Counted from the first letter of the stretch, positions 18,375-27,591 are shown. The stretch is DNA of 64,000 nucleotides from Aureispira sp. CCB-E (GCF_031326345.1 NZ_CP133671.1:6793501-6857500), one strand, 5' to 3'. The notes: a model not told the origin generated them from the sequence alone. Translations and numbers: made by a program.

Positions 18375-19445
18375 ATGTCAAACAAACAATCTGAAGTCAA
18401 TACAAAAATTATCAAAAAATTAATTGCTCTTGCAAAAAAAAGAAATCAAATTATTAGCAAGGGTAAACTTAAGAATAAGCAAAACTTGCAAATTCAAAAA
18501 CTTGCAAAGTTAAATATTCACCAACTTTCTTGTCAAATCAATGGAGAAAAGAATATTTCGATTTCCGAAAAAGACTGGCTTCAAATTAAGTCCAAATTCT
18601 CTACTTCTCTAATTTTGTGGGCTAGTAATATGGTAAAAGCTATCGATTTTGTTGAAAATAAATTGACAAAGACTAGTTCTTCCGGTAATGGTTTTTTAGT
18701 AAAGCTAACAATAGAACTAGGTACTCTATATATTGGTGGACCAATGACATCAATTCTCAAAAAAACCTATACACAGTACGGTCAAGCTATTGCCAAGGAG
18801 ATTATTAATGGAACTACTGATGCTAGCCATAGTAATGCAAATGACAAAACTAGAGAAAAAGTAGAAGTGTTTTGCAGGAAATGGAGAACTGCATTGCAAA
18901 ACTTTGCAAAAAATGCTACACTTCATGAAAAAATTATATTTCCACATTTTAAGCAAGCTTTAATTGCTAACTGTTCTTCTAAAAAAACAACCTTAAGTTT
19001 AAATGCGGCGTTAAGGGAGGTAACGTATCTCAACAAAAGACTACCTAGTGCTGATGTTTTAAAAATGGCTTTAATGATAGCATGGGTCAAGTCAAGTAAA
19101 GATGGTTTAGATTGGGACAATGGAAAAGCAGGAGTGTTCAAAGTTACAATACAACTCTTGCAAAATAAGTGGAAAATCCACGAAGCATATATAGATGATG
19201 CCTCTAGAGGCAAAGACACAGCTGATGCTATGAAACTAATTTTCGGAATCAATACTCCCTTAGAAGAGATTCCTTTAGATTTGTATCTAACCATCGTAAA
19301 CCCTCTATCTTCTTCAGGCAAAATATGTAAAGCGGAAAAGAAAGGTTCTAACACATTAGCGTTTAAATCGGGCAACGAGCTTCTATTCAACTCATGGAAA
19401 AAAGCTGGCATTATTCCCAAAACAAAGGATTTAAAGGCTGAATAA
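18375..19445 (+). CDS. Unknown protein, partner of the preceding gene
   Basis: The product is 356 residues, with no recognised family. The first 90 residues are very basic and helical (KKLIALAKKRNQIISKGKLK). Near residues 105-140 comes a Gly-containing hydrophobic segment (LTIELGTLYIGGPMTSIL), the only part that could touch a membrane. The C-terminal third (KAGVFKVTIQLLQNKWKIHE, then YIDDASRGKDTADAMKLIFG) looks like a mixed alpha/beta domain. No signal peptide is present. It follows its partner by 20 bases and is followed by an unusually structured 3' region. A role as a secreted effector is only one possibility; a cytoplasmic complex with the first protein is equally compatible. Confidence 0.65.
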   Translation: MSNKQSEVNTKIIKKLIALAKKRNQIISKGKLKNKQNLQIQKLAKLNIHQLSCQINGEKNISISEKDWLQIKSKFSTSLILWASNMVKAIDFVENKLTKTSSSGNGFLVKLTIELGTLYIGGPMTSILKKTYTQYGQAIAKEIINGTTDASHSNANDKTREKVEVFCRKWRTALQNFAKNATLHEKIIFPHFKQALIANCSSKKTTLSLNAALREVTYLNKRLPSADVLKMALMIAWVKSSKDGLDWDNGKAGVFKVTIQLLQNKWKIHEAYIDDASRGKDTADAMKLIFGINTPLEEIPLDLYLTIVNPLSSSGKICKAEKKGSNTLAFKSGNELLFNSWKKAGIIPKTKDLKAE

Positions 19446-19492
19446 ATTAGCCTATTTTAGTACGAACAGAAAAGGATTACAATCCTTTTATA

Positions 19493-19532
19493 CCTGTGGC
19501 ACTACCAATTAATTGGCTCATAGCACCACAGG
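19493..19532 (+). other. Palindrome-rich stem-loop in the 3' region of the two-gene operon
   Basis: CCTGTGG (19493-19499) pairs with CCACAGG (19526-19532). Between them lies a perfect 12-bp palindrome, CCAATTAATTGG, at 19505-19516. It may stabilise the mRNA or be a protein-binding site. There is no T-run after it, so it is not a terminator. Confidence 0.55.
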
Positions 19533-19600
19533 CAATCAGACATTTCGCAACCTTAATTATCAAGCATACAATTGCTTATTAAGCATTCATATTCATTAGC

Positions 19601-19678
19601 AAGTTTGCAGCGTATCCAATAGAGACTATATCACAAAGCTAGGGGTAACTCTATGGATACAATGCAAACTTTTTTTTA
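19601..19678 (+). terminator. Long-stem terminator of the two-gene operon
   Basis: The outer arms AAGTTTGCA (19601-19609) and TGCAAACTT (19663-19671) and the inner arms GTATCCAATAGAG (19612-19624) and CTCTATGGATAC (19649-19660, one bulge) form a stem of about 21 pairs. A 24-base loop closes it and eight T (19670-19677) follow. It lies about 155 bases past the stop codon. Strong intrinsic terminator; the length of the stem is unusual. Confidence 0.8.
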
Positions 19679-19719
19679 GGACAGCACACCAATAAGTACG
19701 AACACCAATCTAATCAGGT

Positions 19720-20853
19720 CTAATAATCCAATTCAAATATTTTTTCCAATTGTTTGCGCCCCACCGACTCTGGAGTCATACGCATGGCTGCATTTCTAAA
19801 GGTTACTAAAAGTGGATTTTTGACATGTGCTAGTTTACCGATTTGCCAACTTGTTTTTATAATTTGACTGGCTTTGTTTTGGCGAATTTTTTGGTATGCA
19901 TCAAAAGCATTCGTATAATCCTTTTGGCTCGTCAAACAGTCGGCCAATACCCAAGCACTCTCAATTGCTTGATTCGCGCCTTGTCCCATATTAGGAGTGG
20001 TAGCATGTGCAGCATCCCCCACCAAACAAACTCTTCCTTTGTGCCAAGTTTTTAGAATTTCTAAATCACTTAATTCTGCCGTAATGATTTTATCTTTAGG
20101 CGTTTTTTTAATCAACTCTTGAACCAAAGGGGCAAATTTTGAAAACAAGGGCGCTATATCAGTATTTGTAAACTCGTCGGCATTGTTTTGATAGCTAATA
20201 CATGCAAACCAATAAATTTGTTTGTCTTCAATAGGAACAATTCCAAAACGACGATCACCTCCCCAAGCTTCTCGCATCAAGTTTCGTTTTTCGTCCCCCA
20301 AATCATGTGAAACAACTCCTCTCCAGCAAACTTGTTTGGCCATGCGCTCTTGAATCTTAGGAAAAATTGCTTGACGTACTCCCGAATGAATTCCATCTGC
20401 TCCAATCACCAAATCAGCTCGATGCGTGGTTCCATCCCAGAACTCTAGGTCTACCCCTTCTTTATGTTCCTTTAACGTTTTTAATTTTTTATTCAAATGT
20501 AAAGGCACCTTGGGCAATTGAGCTAACAAGATGCGATGAAGTGTCGCTCTATGAATGGCTACATTATTTAAAGAATAATGCGATTTAAAATACGCCATCC
20601 CATTTTCTGCTAAGATATTAAGAGCAGCATCCGTAATAGCCATCGTATCCAAACAATTGCCACTAGCTTCTAATTCTTGTGCCAATCCTAGACGTTGATA
20701 AACTTGCATTGCATTGATTGCCAAAGCTATTCCTGCACCTACTTTCTTAAATTCAGGAGTAGCTTCAAAAATTTCTACTTCAATTCCCTTTTGTTGCAAA
20801 GCTATTGCTAAGGTCAAGCCTCCAATTCCTGCACCGATTATTGTTACTTTCAT
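19720..20853 (-). CDS. FAD-dependent aromatic-type monooxygenase
   Basis: The 377-residue flavoprotein is of the PHBH/UbiH/salicylate-hydroxylase class. It has the N-terminal Rossmann motif GAGIGGLTLA (residues 7-16) with the ribose-binding acid in EIFEA near 30, the DG motif in LVIGADGIHSG near 155-165, and the GD motif CLVGDAAHATTPNMGQG near 275-291. Members hydroxylate or epoxidise small aromatic or isoprenoid substrates with NAD(P)H and oxygen. Some, such as TetX, inactivate antibiotics. The substrate cannot be read from the sequence. It lies 80 bases after a DUF3995 membrane protein and is probably in one operon with it, under a divergent TetR regulator. That context suggests induction by a small molecule. 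Confidence 0.92.
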   Translation of the reverse strand: MKVTIIGAGIGGLTLAIALQQKGIEVEIFEATPEFKKVGAGIALAINAMQVYQRLGLAQELEASGNCLDTMAITDAALNILAENGMAYFKSHYSLNNVAIHRATLHRILLAQLPKVPLHLNKKLKTLKEHKEGVDLEFWDGTTHRADLVIGADGIHSGVRQAIFPKIQERMAKQVCWRGVVSHDLGDEKRNLMREAWGGDRRFGIVPIEDKQIYWFACISYQNNADEFTNTDIAPLFSKFAPLVQELIKKTPKDKIITAELSDLEILKTWHKGRVCLVGDAAHATTPNMGQGANQAIESAWVLADCLTSQKDYTNAFDAYQKIRQNKASQIIKTSWQIGKLAHVKNPLLVTFRNAAMRMTPESVGRKQLEKIFELDY

Positions 20854-20933
20854 AATAATATATTTTTACTGCAACTCCTCATACAATAACTATTTGATCA
20901 TCAATCTATCGAGAGGAATTACTAATTTATTTT

Positions 20934-21353
20934 CTAGAGCAAAAAATAGGTCATCCACGCATTCAACGAAAGCAGCACACATAATGGCACATAATAGCGC
21001 GTATCGTTTTCAGCAAAAGCACCTGTTCGTTTTTTCTTGAACCAACCAACATAGTTAAAATCTCCAATAGCCCGCAAAGCAAAAATTCCCCCTATTACAC
21101 CTAAACCAATACGCACATAATAAGTATCTATCCAAAAAACAAGTCCTATAGCATTCGCATGTATTAAAGCAAAGCCTAACAAGCCAACAGCAACAACCAA
21201 GGTTGCAAATACAGGAGGTCTAAACGCTACTGTTCCGTTATCTAGTTCAGGGATAACAGCATCTATCCCCCATTTTCCTCCCAAAGCCCAATAAACGTGT
21301 AATAAACTGATGAGAATAAAAATCATCATATTTAAGCTACTAAGTACCATCAT
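20934..21353 (-). CDS. DUF3995 family membrane protein
   Basis: The protein has 139 residues and four hydrophobic segments: near residues 8-26, 45-68, 75-95 and 121-138. LLHVYWALGGKWG near residues 17-29 is the hallmark of DUF3995, a family of small bacterial membrane proteins of unknown function. A second ATG lies directly after the first; both lead into the same segment, so the exact start hardly matters. It is the first gene of a presumed operon with the FAD monooxygenase. Its start codon is 17 bases from the first of two operator-like repeats that also supply its promoter elements, so repression by the divergent TetR protein is likely. Confidence 0.85.
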   Translation of the reverse strand: MMVLSSLNMMIFILISLLHVYWALGGKWGIDAVIPELDNGTVAFRPPVFATLVVAVGLLGFALIHANAIGLVFWIDTYYVRIGLGVIGGIFALRAIGDFNYVGWFKKKRTGAFAENDTRYYVPLCVLLSLNAWMTYFLL

Positions 21354-21370
21354 AATTTTATTTTTAATAA

Positions 21371-21420
21371 ACTTTAGGTCAAAGTTACTAAAAAAAATTA
21401 ACTTTAGGTCAAAGTTACTA
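21371..21420 (-). promoter_or_regulatory. Two identical 20-bp operator repeats forming the DUF3995 promoter
   Basis: Identical copies of ACTTTAGGTCAAAGTTACTA lie at 21371-21390 and 21401-21420, 30 bases apart. On the minus strand the first copy contains TAACTTTG (21387-21380), a perfect TAnnTTTG -7 element. TTTG of the second copy (21413-21410) is 22 bases upstream of it and can act as the -33 element. A repressor bound to these repeats would cover the whole promoter. Confidence 0.75.
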
Positions 21421-21528
21421 AAAAATCAAAAAATAATTTTCTCTCCTACAATCGAGGGCTTTTTTTGCATTCTAACTAAACTTCCATTCTCAAGATGAAT
21501 AATATTCAAAATTCATTTTTTTATCTAT

Positions 21529-21547
21529 CTTTAGGTCAATATTACTA
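21529..21547. promoter_or_regulatory. Third operator copy, next to the TetR gene
   Basis: CTTTAGGTCAATATTACTA differs from the two upstream copies only near its centre. It is 26 bases before the TetR start and overlaps a -7-like TATCTTTAG (21526-21534) on the plus strand, which fits autoregulation. Confidence 0.7.
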
Positions 21548-21572
21548 ATTTAAATACTTTAAAAGATTTTCT

Positions 21573-22205
21573 GTGAAATCTAAATCGACACCAAAAAATA
21601 CAAAATCAAAAATATTAACAACCGCATTAAAGCTGTTTAATGAATTGGGCTTACCCAAAGTAACCTTGCGAAGTATTGCCAAAGAAATGGGAATTAGCCA
21701 AGGCAATTTGTGTTACCATTTTAAGAAGCGAGAAGACATTCTTGAGGCGCTGTATCTTCAACTAGTTACATTAATGGATAAAGAAGTACATCAAGCTGGC
21801 TTGAGTCTTCCTACACTTGCAAGCTCTTTTCAAACTTCTAAAAAAATGATGCAGCATTTTTTTAACTATCGCTTTTTTATGCTTGATTTTGTCCAAATCA
21901 TGCGAGAAAACCAAACCATTCACTCGCATTACAAACAATTAAGTATCCTTAGACAACAACAATTTTTAGGCATGTTTGAGTTATGGATTCACGAAGGGCT
22001 TATGCGACCAGAAGAATTTAAAGGAGAATTACACAACCTCTATCTGCGCTCTAGTATATTAGGCGATTTTTGGTTGTCTGCAGCTATGGTGCAAGAAGAT
22101 TTGAGTATGGATCTTGTTGACCAATACAATATGATTCTTTTTCAAAATTTATACCCTTACCTCACACCTAAAGGGAAAAAGCAATTTCATGAAATCATAG
22201 AGTAG
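21573..22205 (+). CDS. TetR/AcrR family transcriptional regulator
   Basis: The 210-residue protein starts at a GTG. No ATG lies before the DNA-binding domain, so GTG is the only reasonable start. The TetR helix-turn-helix is at about residues 12-58 (ILTTALKLFNELGLPKVTLR, then IAKEMGISQGNLCYHFKKRE). The C-terminal ligand domain is helical and unrecognised, with the DUF6817/TetR_C-like look of Bacteroidota members. It is divergent from the DUF3995-monooxygenase operon. Three copies of one repeat in the shared 219-bp spacer are the obvious candidates for its binding sites. Repression relieved by a small ligand is the inferred mode of action. Confidence 0.9.
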   Translation: MKSKSTPKNTKSKILTTALKLFNELGLPKVTLRSIAKEMGISQGNLCYHFKKREDILEALYLQLVTLMDKEVHQAGLSLPTLASSFQTSKKMMQHFFNYRFFMLDFVQIMRENQTIHSHYKQLSILRQQQFLGMFELWIHEGLMRPEEFKGELHNLYLRSSILGDFWLSAAMVQEDLSMDLVDQYNMILFQNLYPYLTPKGKKQFHEIIE

Positions 22206-22264
22206 TTGCTAAAATGGTCAAACAATAGATGCTCTAATTCCCTATTGGCAATTGACACCATAAA

Positions 22265-22302
22265 AATGGTGCAAATTTCCTATCTCCGAAATTTGCACCA
22301 TT
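22265..22302. terminator. Bidirectional-type terminator hairpin between convergent genes
   Basis: AATGGTGCAAATTTC (22265-22279) pairs perfectly over 15 bp with GAAATTTGCACCATT (22288-22302). The T-rich side (TTTTA) is on the minus strand, so it serves the large T9SS cargo gene best. Confidence 0.75.
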
Positions 22303-22344
22303 CTAAATCAGATAAAAATATTACTCATTACTAAAACCTAGAGC

Positions 22345-25300
22345 TTACTCTTTTACAAATTTATAAGTAGATATTTCATCATCATCCGTTGTTAAGACAA
22401 ACGTATAGGTACCACTAGGCAACGTACGTACACAATCTAAAACAATTGTTTGATTGGTCTGAATCGAATGCTTTTGTTCGTACAACCGTTTACCTTCCAT
22501 ATTCAAAATAGAAAACATAGCATTAGATACTTGTTTGGGCAATTGCTTAAAAGTAAGGTGCAATTCCTGCCCAACAGGATTCGGATAAATTTTCCAGTCG
22601 ATGTACTTTCCACTGGATTGACCATTTACTGCTCTAATGTCTGAATAACTGATAGTTCCATCAAAGTCCATTTGCTTTAAGCGATAGTAACTAGTTTCCA
22701 AGCTACTATTTTCGTCTATATATTGATAATGATTGGTTACAACCGAATTCCCTTTTCCATTCACCCATCCAATCTCACTAAAGGAGCTCTCTCCTTCCAA
22801 CATGCGTTCAATTTGAAATCCTTGATTGTTAATTTCAGTAGCAGTTGCCCAATTTAACAGCACTTCATCTACATTTTGGCGAGTTGCCTTAAATTCTATT
22901 AACTCTACTGGCAAACCACCGTTGGCATTGGCAAACACAACTTGACTAAAGCTAGTAATTCCTGCGGAATTATCAAATACGACACTTCCATTATGACCAC
23001 TGGTAGCGGTATTTGCATTCGCTAAGGCACTTCCCCAACTAGCTCCATAATCATTAGAAGCTCTTTTGTAAACACCTAAGGGAGAAGAAGCCTCTGGTTG
23101 AGCAGCATCGGAAGGGTCAATATAACCAACATTGAGTAAGGATAAACTTGTTAAGGTTGTGAAAGTGGTATTGCTGCCATAGTTTCGAATCACAAAATAT
23201 TCATCATCTGCTTGCCCTCCTATAGTATTGGCACCGTGCGGACTTTCTGTTTCTAATCTAGAAACCACCACATCTCCATCTGGTGTTGTTGCTCCAAATT
23301 CTATTCCCATTCCCACACTCGAATAATTCGCTGTAAATGGTCCAATGTTGGGAATCGTAAGCGTTTGAGAAATACCTCCAGCTACTGCCACCTCCGAAGC
23401 TTGATAAGCTGTATTAGTCATATTAACCGTTACCCCATGGGCGGTGCCCAAAGCATCTTTGACACCGTTGGCTGTACCTGTTGGATCATCTGTATTAAAT
23501 TGATAATAAGCGACTAAATTGGCTTCTGTCCCTTTGAGTGTTAAATGCATATTTTCTCGAATATCCGATAGGGTTCGGGCTGCATTCCAAACTCTAACTT
23601 CATCAATGCAACCATTCCAATGACCAACGCCTGCCCAACCTCCAATTTTGAAGGTAGAAGCCGAGACATCAAAGGTTCCTGATTGTACGATAGAGTTTTG
23701 CTCTATTCCATTAACGTAAATCCTCATTGCGGTGCCATCATAAACACCAACAATATGATACCACTCATTCGCTGCCATGGTCATCCCTGCGGCAACGGTT
23801 ACCCATGTAGGACCAAAATTGAGCAAAAATTGTGGTTCTCCATTAATCGCTTGCAAGGCATAAGCATCATCTCCACCTACATCTCCAAACTTAGTGATAA
23901 TTTTCTGATCACCACTAGTAGTTGTCATTTTAACCCATGCTTCTAAGGTGATATTATTGGTCATATTAAACCTTGCTAAATTTCCAAAATCAATATAATC
24001 ATCTACACCATCAAAGGCATACATATTTCCTCTAACAGGACTTATCCCATCTGCACTTTCTTGAACCACCATAAACTGTCCCAACACTTCAATATTAAGA
24101 AATGTAACCGTCGTATTTGTCAAAGCAGAAGCAATCGCTATTTCTTGCCAAGCTCCATCTGCGTTCATTGCTCTGTGATACAAACGGTATTTTAGAGGAT
24201 CTAAACTGTTAAATGTCCCCGAAGGAAAAGTAAATGTAAAGTTTCCTGTAGAGGTCCCTGTTGTAGAGGAACTATTGATCGTCCAAGTAGGATTGTTATA
24301 AATAGTGGTTGCAGTAGCTCCTGAGATTGTATTCGGAGTATAATTCTGATAGGTTACGGTTATATCTTCTGCCCCTGTCTTTGCTGTAAAATCAATATCC
24401 AAATGAGCATTAGAAAAAGACTGAACTCCTGTCGTAGCAATAGCTGCAATCGTTTGACTATTGGAAGGGTTAGAATTGCCTGTATTCACCCCTGAACTTA
24501 TTCGTGCAGCACCATTTACCAAGGTGGCAGGATTATTTCCTACCACATCTTCTGTTGCAGTACCTGATGTTTCATTCAATTGATAATAGGAAACCAACCC
24601 TGTCTCACAGCCGCTTAATGTCAAGTGCATATTTTCTCGAATCAACTGCTCTGTTCTAGCAAGGTTCCACAAACGAATTTCGTCCAGCTCAATGTTAGAT
24701 GGTTTGTTATTATTATCAGAACGCTTACCTATATGAGCGTTGCCTGTTCCCGAAGGAGTTGTTGTTGCAACAGGATCCGAACTCAACGATTGGCGAATAC
24801 CATTGGCATAGAATTTAAGGCGATTTCCTGCCGAAGCGGTGCCATCAAAAGTAACAGCAATATGCGTCCATTCACCAACAGGAACCGACAAATTAGGGGC
24901 ATTAGCTGTTTGACTTGTTCCATTACAAATACTAATTTTTATAAATTGGTTGGTAGCCTCTGTTCCTCCATTCCCCAAGAAAATTTCAATCCTACTAGTA
25001 TTATTCAAACGCTTCGAGAAAATACGTTCTGAATTTACATCAATCGTAATCGGCTTAATCCATGTTTCAAACGTAAAACCAGATTGATTTTCTAAAGCTG
25101 TTGTTGCTCCTAAATCAATATAATCATTTGCCCCATCTAAAAGCACGCTATTTCCTCTATTCTCATCGATTCTACTCTCAAAAAGAGGACTGCCGATGTC
25201 ACCAATATCGTTGGCAAAAGCATTGGCATCTGCCGTTGCATCATTGCGTTCATATCCCAAGGTTCCCGATACATCATTTCCAGAACGATTGACCCCCGGA

Positions 25301-27234
25301 CTAGCTTTGCTACCAAATACGCTTGTCGTATAAGTTACCTCTGTATAGTGCGTTGCACGCCCCTCTGTTTCATCATTTTGATAGGCAACCGACCAAACAA
25401 CAGTACCTAAATCATCCTCTAATACAATTTCGTCGTTACCGTTGTTTAATATCATTGCAACTTCGACTACTTGATTATTCGCACAGCCCTTCATCCAATG
25501 TTGCTCAAATTCACTTTTATCTCTTGCTAAGATTAAAGATGCTCCAGCGGGTAAAAACAAATCTGTTGCCGAAATAAGGGCATTATCAGTATCTTCATCT
25601 TTCAAACGCCACCCTCTTAAATTAACCGCAGCGCTGCCATAATTATAAATTTCCACCCACTCCTCTTCTGCGTCTATTCCAGAGGGATTTGCCAACCACT
25701 CTACAATAGCTACCTCTGGACCTGCTGGAGGAACATCGCTATAAGCGACCACAAAACCATCGTGATTAGGAGAAGTACTTGCAGCACTAAGAGTTGCCGT
25801 TCCGTTAGGATCAAAATCAACATTGTTACCACCAAAATAACCTGTCAGGTAAATCCTATTGTTATTAGCATCAATGCCATAAGCTCTATCATTATCCGCC
25901 CCTTCTATCGCAAAAGCATTTAGATAAGCTCCACCTGTCGTGTATTTTGCTAAAAAAGCTTCATCACTAGTGGCTCCTCCCTGTGCTGTAATCGTTGCTG
26001 TGTTTGGGCTAGGGTCAAAATCCATTGCGTTCTCAAAATAACCCGTTAGATACAAATTTGAACCGTCAATAGATATATCTAAACCTTCGTCTGAATTGGC
26101 TCCACCAATTCCAAATCCCCATACATTTACTCCTGATGAATTATACTTAGAAACAAAAATGTCGTTTCCTCCTTGTGCACTGATACTATTGCTGCCTCCT
26201 ATCGGGTCTAAATCAACCGTATTTTGGAAAGCACCAGTAATGTATACATTTCCATCCGAATCTATTTCTAGTTCCTCGACTCTTTCTGTTCCAGTAGAGC
26301 CAAAATCAACTACCCAGTTACACAAACCATTTGAAGTATTGTACTGTGCTAAAAAAGCATCATAACCGCCAACAGGAGTGCGTTGTATAGGAGTTCCTAG
26401 AGGATTAAAATCAGTAATTGCATTTCTAAAACGTCCTCCTAAATAAACGACACTACCGTCAACCTTTACATCATAACCATAATCCAGGTCCGTTCCTCCT
26501 ATACTTAAATCCCACTGATGGATACCATTGGCATCATACTTAATTAAGACCGCATCACTACTATTGTTAGATGTATTCAGAAAATGCGCTGTTCCTAAGG
26601 AATTAATGTTGATGCCTCCTCCCAAATTATCGTCCAGACGTCCAATCACATAAATATTATTAGCCGCATCTACATCCACTCCTAAAAACTCATCACTAGA
26701 ACTGGTCGAGCCCATTCCCATTGCCCAAATACACTGCCCTGATGCATTGTATTTGGCAACAAAAGCATCTGAAAAACTACCTGTGTTATTGCTTGTTAGA
26801 GAAACTGCATTGCCTCCCCTTGGAGCGAAATTAACATTTGCGCCTCTATATTGTCCTACTATAATAATATTGTCTGCACCGTCTACTGCTACATCATATA
26901 CTCTTGTATTTTCAGAAAAACTAGTAGTAGTAGCTCCTAGATTCATTGCCCAAATTAGAGCGCCATTCAAATCATATTTGGCAACAAAGCCATCGTAATT
27001 AGAAGCCGAAGAAAGATTGGTAACGCCAGCATCCATGTCAAAATCTGCAGTTTCTCTAAATCGACCTACTACATAGATGTTGGTTGCTTTATCTTCAATA
27101 ATAGCATTCGGCTGTACATTGTGTAGGGGATTGGCGATGCTTCCAACCCAATCTAAGGTTTGTGCATTACTAGAGTAATAAAAGCAAAAATAAAAGCAGA
27201 GGAATACCCATTTAGTGTAATTTGAGTGTGTCAT
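22345..27234 (-). CDS. Large T9SS cargo: SBBP propeller, lamin-tail domain, two LamG domains, type A sorting domain
   Basis: The product is 1629 residues with an N-terminal signal peptide (VFLCFYFCFYYSSNAQ). About residues 28-490 carry SBBP-type beta-propeller repeats (NIYVVGRF, AFVAKYNASGQCIWAMGMG, NVYITGAFQNTVDLDP). A lamin-tail domain is near 505-640 (VAIVEWLANPSGIDAEEEWV), and LamG/concanavalin-like domains are near 695-880 and 1068-1230, each ending with RENMHLTL. The C-terminal 85 residues are a T9SS type A sorting domain (KIYPNPVGQELHL). The protein should be exported by the Sec route, cross the outer membrane through the T9SS and stay on the surface or be released. The domains bind glycans or matrix material, so adhesion or polymer binding is inferred. 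It is probably monocistronic. Confidence 0.9.
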   Translation of the reverse strand: MTHSNYTKWVFLCFYFCFYYSSNAQTLDWVGSIANPLHNVQPNAIIEDKATNIYVVGRFRETADFDMDAGVTNLSSASNYDGFVAKYDLNGALIWAMNLGATTTSFSENTRVYDVAVDGADNIIIVGQYRGANVNFAPRGGNAVSLTSNNTGSFSDAFVAKYNASGQCIWAMGMGSTSSSDEFLGVDVDAANNIYVIGRLDDNLGGGININSLGTAHFLNTSNNSSDAVLIKYDANGIHQWDLSIGGTDLDYGYDVKVDGSVVYLGGRFRNAITDFNPLGTPIQRTPVGGYDAFLAQYNTSNGLCNWVVDFGSTGTERVEELEIDSDGNVYITGAFQNTVDLDPIGGSNSISAQGGNDIFVSKYNSSGVNVWGFGIGGANSDEGLDISIDGSNLYLTGYFENAMDFDPSPNTATITAQGGATSDEAFLAKYTTGGAYLNAFAIEGADNDRAYGIDANNNRIYLTGYFGGNNVDFDPNGTATLSAASTSPNHDGFVVAYSDVPPAGPEVAIVEWLANPSGIDAEEEWVEIYNYGSAAVNLRGWRLKDEDTDNALISATDLFLPAGASLILARDKSEFEQHWMKGCANNQVVEVAMILNNGNDEIVLEDDLGTVVWSVAYQNDETEGRATHYTEVTYTTSVFGSKASPGVNRSGNDVSGTLGYERNDATADANAFANDIGDIGSPLFESRIDENRGNSVLLDGANDYIDLGATTALENQSGFTFETWIKPITIDVNSERIFSKRLNNTSRIEIFLGNGGTEATNQFIKISICNGTSQTANAPNLSVPVGEWTHIAVTFDGTASAGNRLKFYANGIRQSLSSDPVATTTPSGTGNAHIGKRSDNNNKPSNIELDEIRLWNLARTEQLIRENMHLTLSGCETGLVSYYQLNETSGTATEDVVGNNPATLVNGAARISSGVNTGNSNPSNSQTIAAIATTGVQSFSNAHLDIDFTAKTGAEDITVTYQNYTPNTISGATATTIYNNPTWTINSSSTTGTSTGNFTFTFPSGTFNSLDPLKYRLYHRAMNADGAWQEIAIASALTNTTVTFLNIEVLGQFMVVQESADGISPVRGNMYAFDGVDDYIDFGNLARFNMTNNITLEAWVKMTTTSGDQKIITKFGDVGGDDAYALQAINGEPQFLLNFGPTWVTVAAGMTMAANEWYHIVGVYDGTAMRIYVNGIEQNSIVQSGTFDVSASTFKIGGWAGVGHWNGCIDEVRVWNAARTLSDIRENMHLTLKGTEANLVAYYQFNTDDPTGTANGVKDALGTAHGVTVNMTNTAYQASEVAVAGGISQTLTIPNIGPFTANYSSVGMGIEFGATTPDGDVVVSRLETESPHGANTIGGQADDEYFVIRNYGSNTTFTTLTSLSLLNVGYIDPSDAAQPEASSPLGVYKRASNDYGASWGSALANANTATSGHNGSVVFDNSAGITSFSQVVFANANGGLPVELIEFKATRQNVDEVLLNWATATEINNQGFQIERMLEGESSFSEIGWVNGKGNSVVTNHYQYIDENSSLETSYYRLKQMDFDGTISYSDIRAVNGQSSGKYIDWKIYPNPVGQELHLTFKQLPKQVSNAMFSILNMEGKRLYEQKHSIQTNQTIVLDCVRTLPSGTYTFVLTTDDDEISTYKFVKE

Positions 27235-27591
27235 ATTGGTGTAATTTGAGTAATTTTTTAAGCATTGGGAGCTACCTAAAAAGCAAGTGTTTATCCTAAT
27301 TTTGTATGTACCATATTAATAAAATAGTATCTCGGGGGGTTCATATTATATCATTAGTAGTTTGTTGGACTTATATATATTAATTGTGTAAAGTACTGAT
27401 ATTATACCTATTGTTATTCACAAAAGCCTATTTTTATCCATTGCACATTATGAATTAACATAATTTACATTCCAATTATTAAACAATAAATTCAACGGCA
27501 TACCTTTCTAAAAAGCAAGCAGTATACCTCTATCATGTATGCAAAAAATAGAAGACTTGTTACTTTATGAGCTAGACAATTCCTATTAAAA
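27235..27591. other. Intergenic region upstream of the large T9SS cargo
   Basis: A 13-bp direct repeat, GTGTAATTTGAGT, occurs at 27215-27227 (inside the start of the gene) and 27239-27251 (just before it). A G-run lies at 27333-27338. Otherwise AT-rich with no recognised gene or clear promoter consensus. Confidence 0.45.

Noticed and set aside
18923-19420. 165-residue minus-strand frame antisense to the second gene of the unknown operon
   Set aside because: The plus-strand gene is spaced like an operon partner and ends in a fitting terminator. The antisense frame overlaps it almost fully and shows no domain.
23683-27001. Several plus-strand frames of 60-135 residues opposite the large T9SS cargo
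   Set aside because: All are antisense shadows of a domain-supported coding region.
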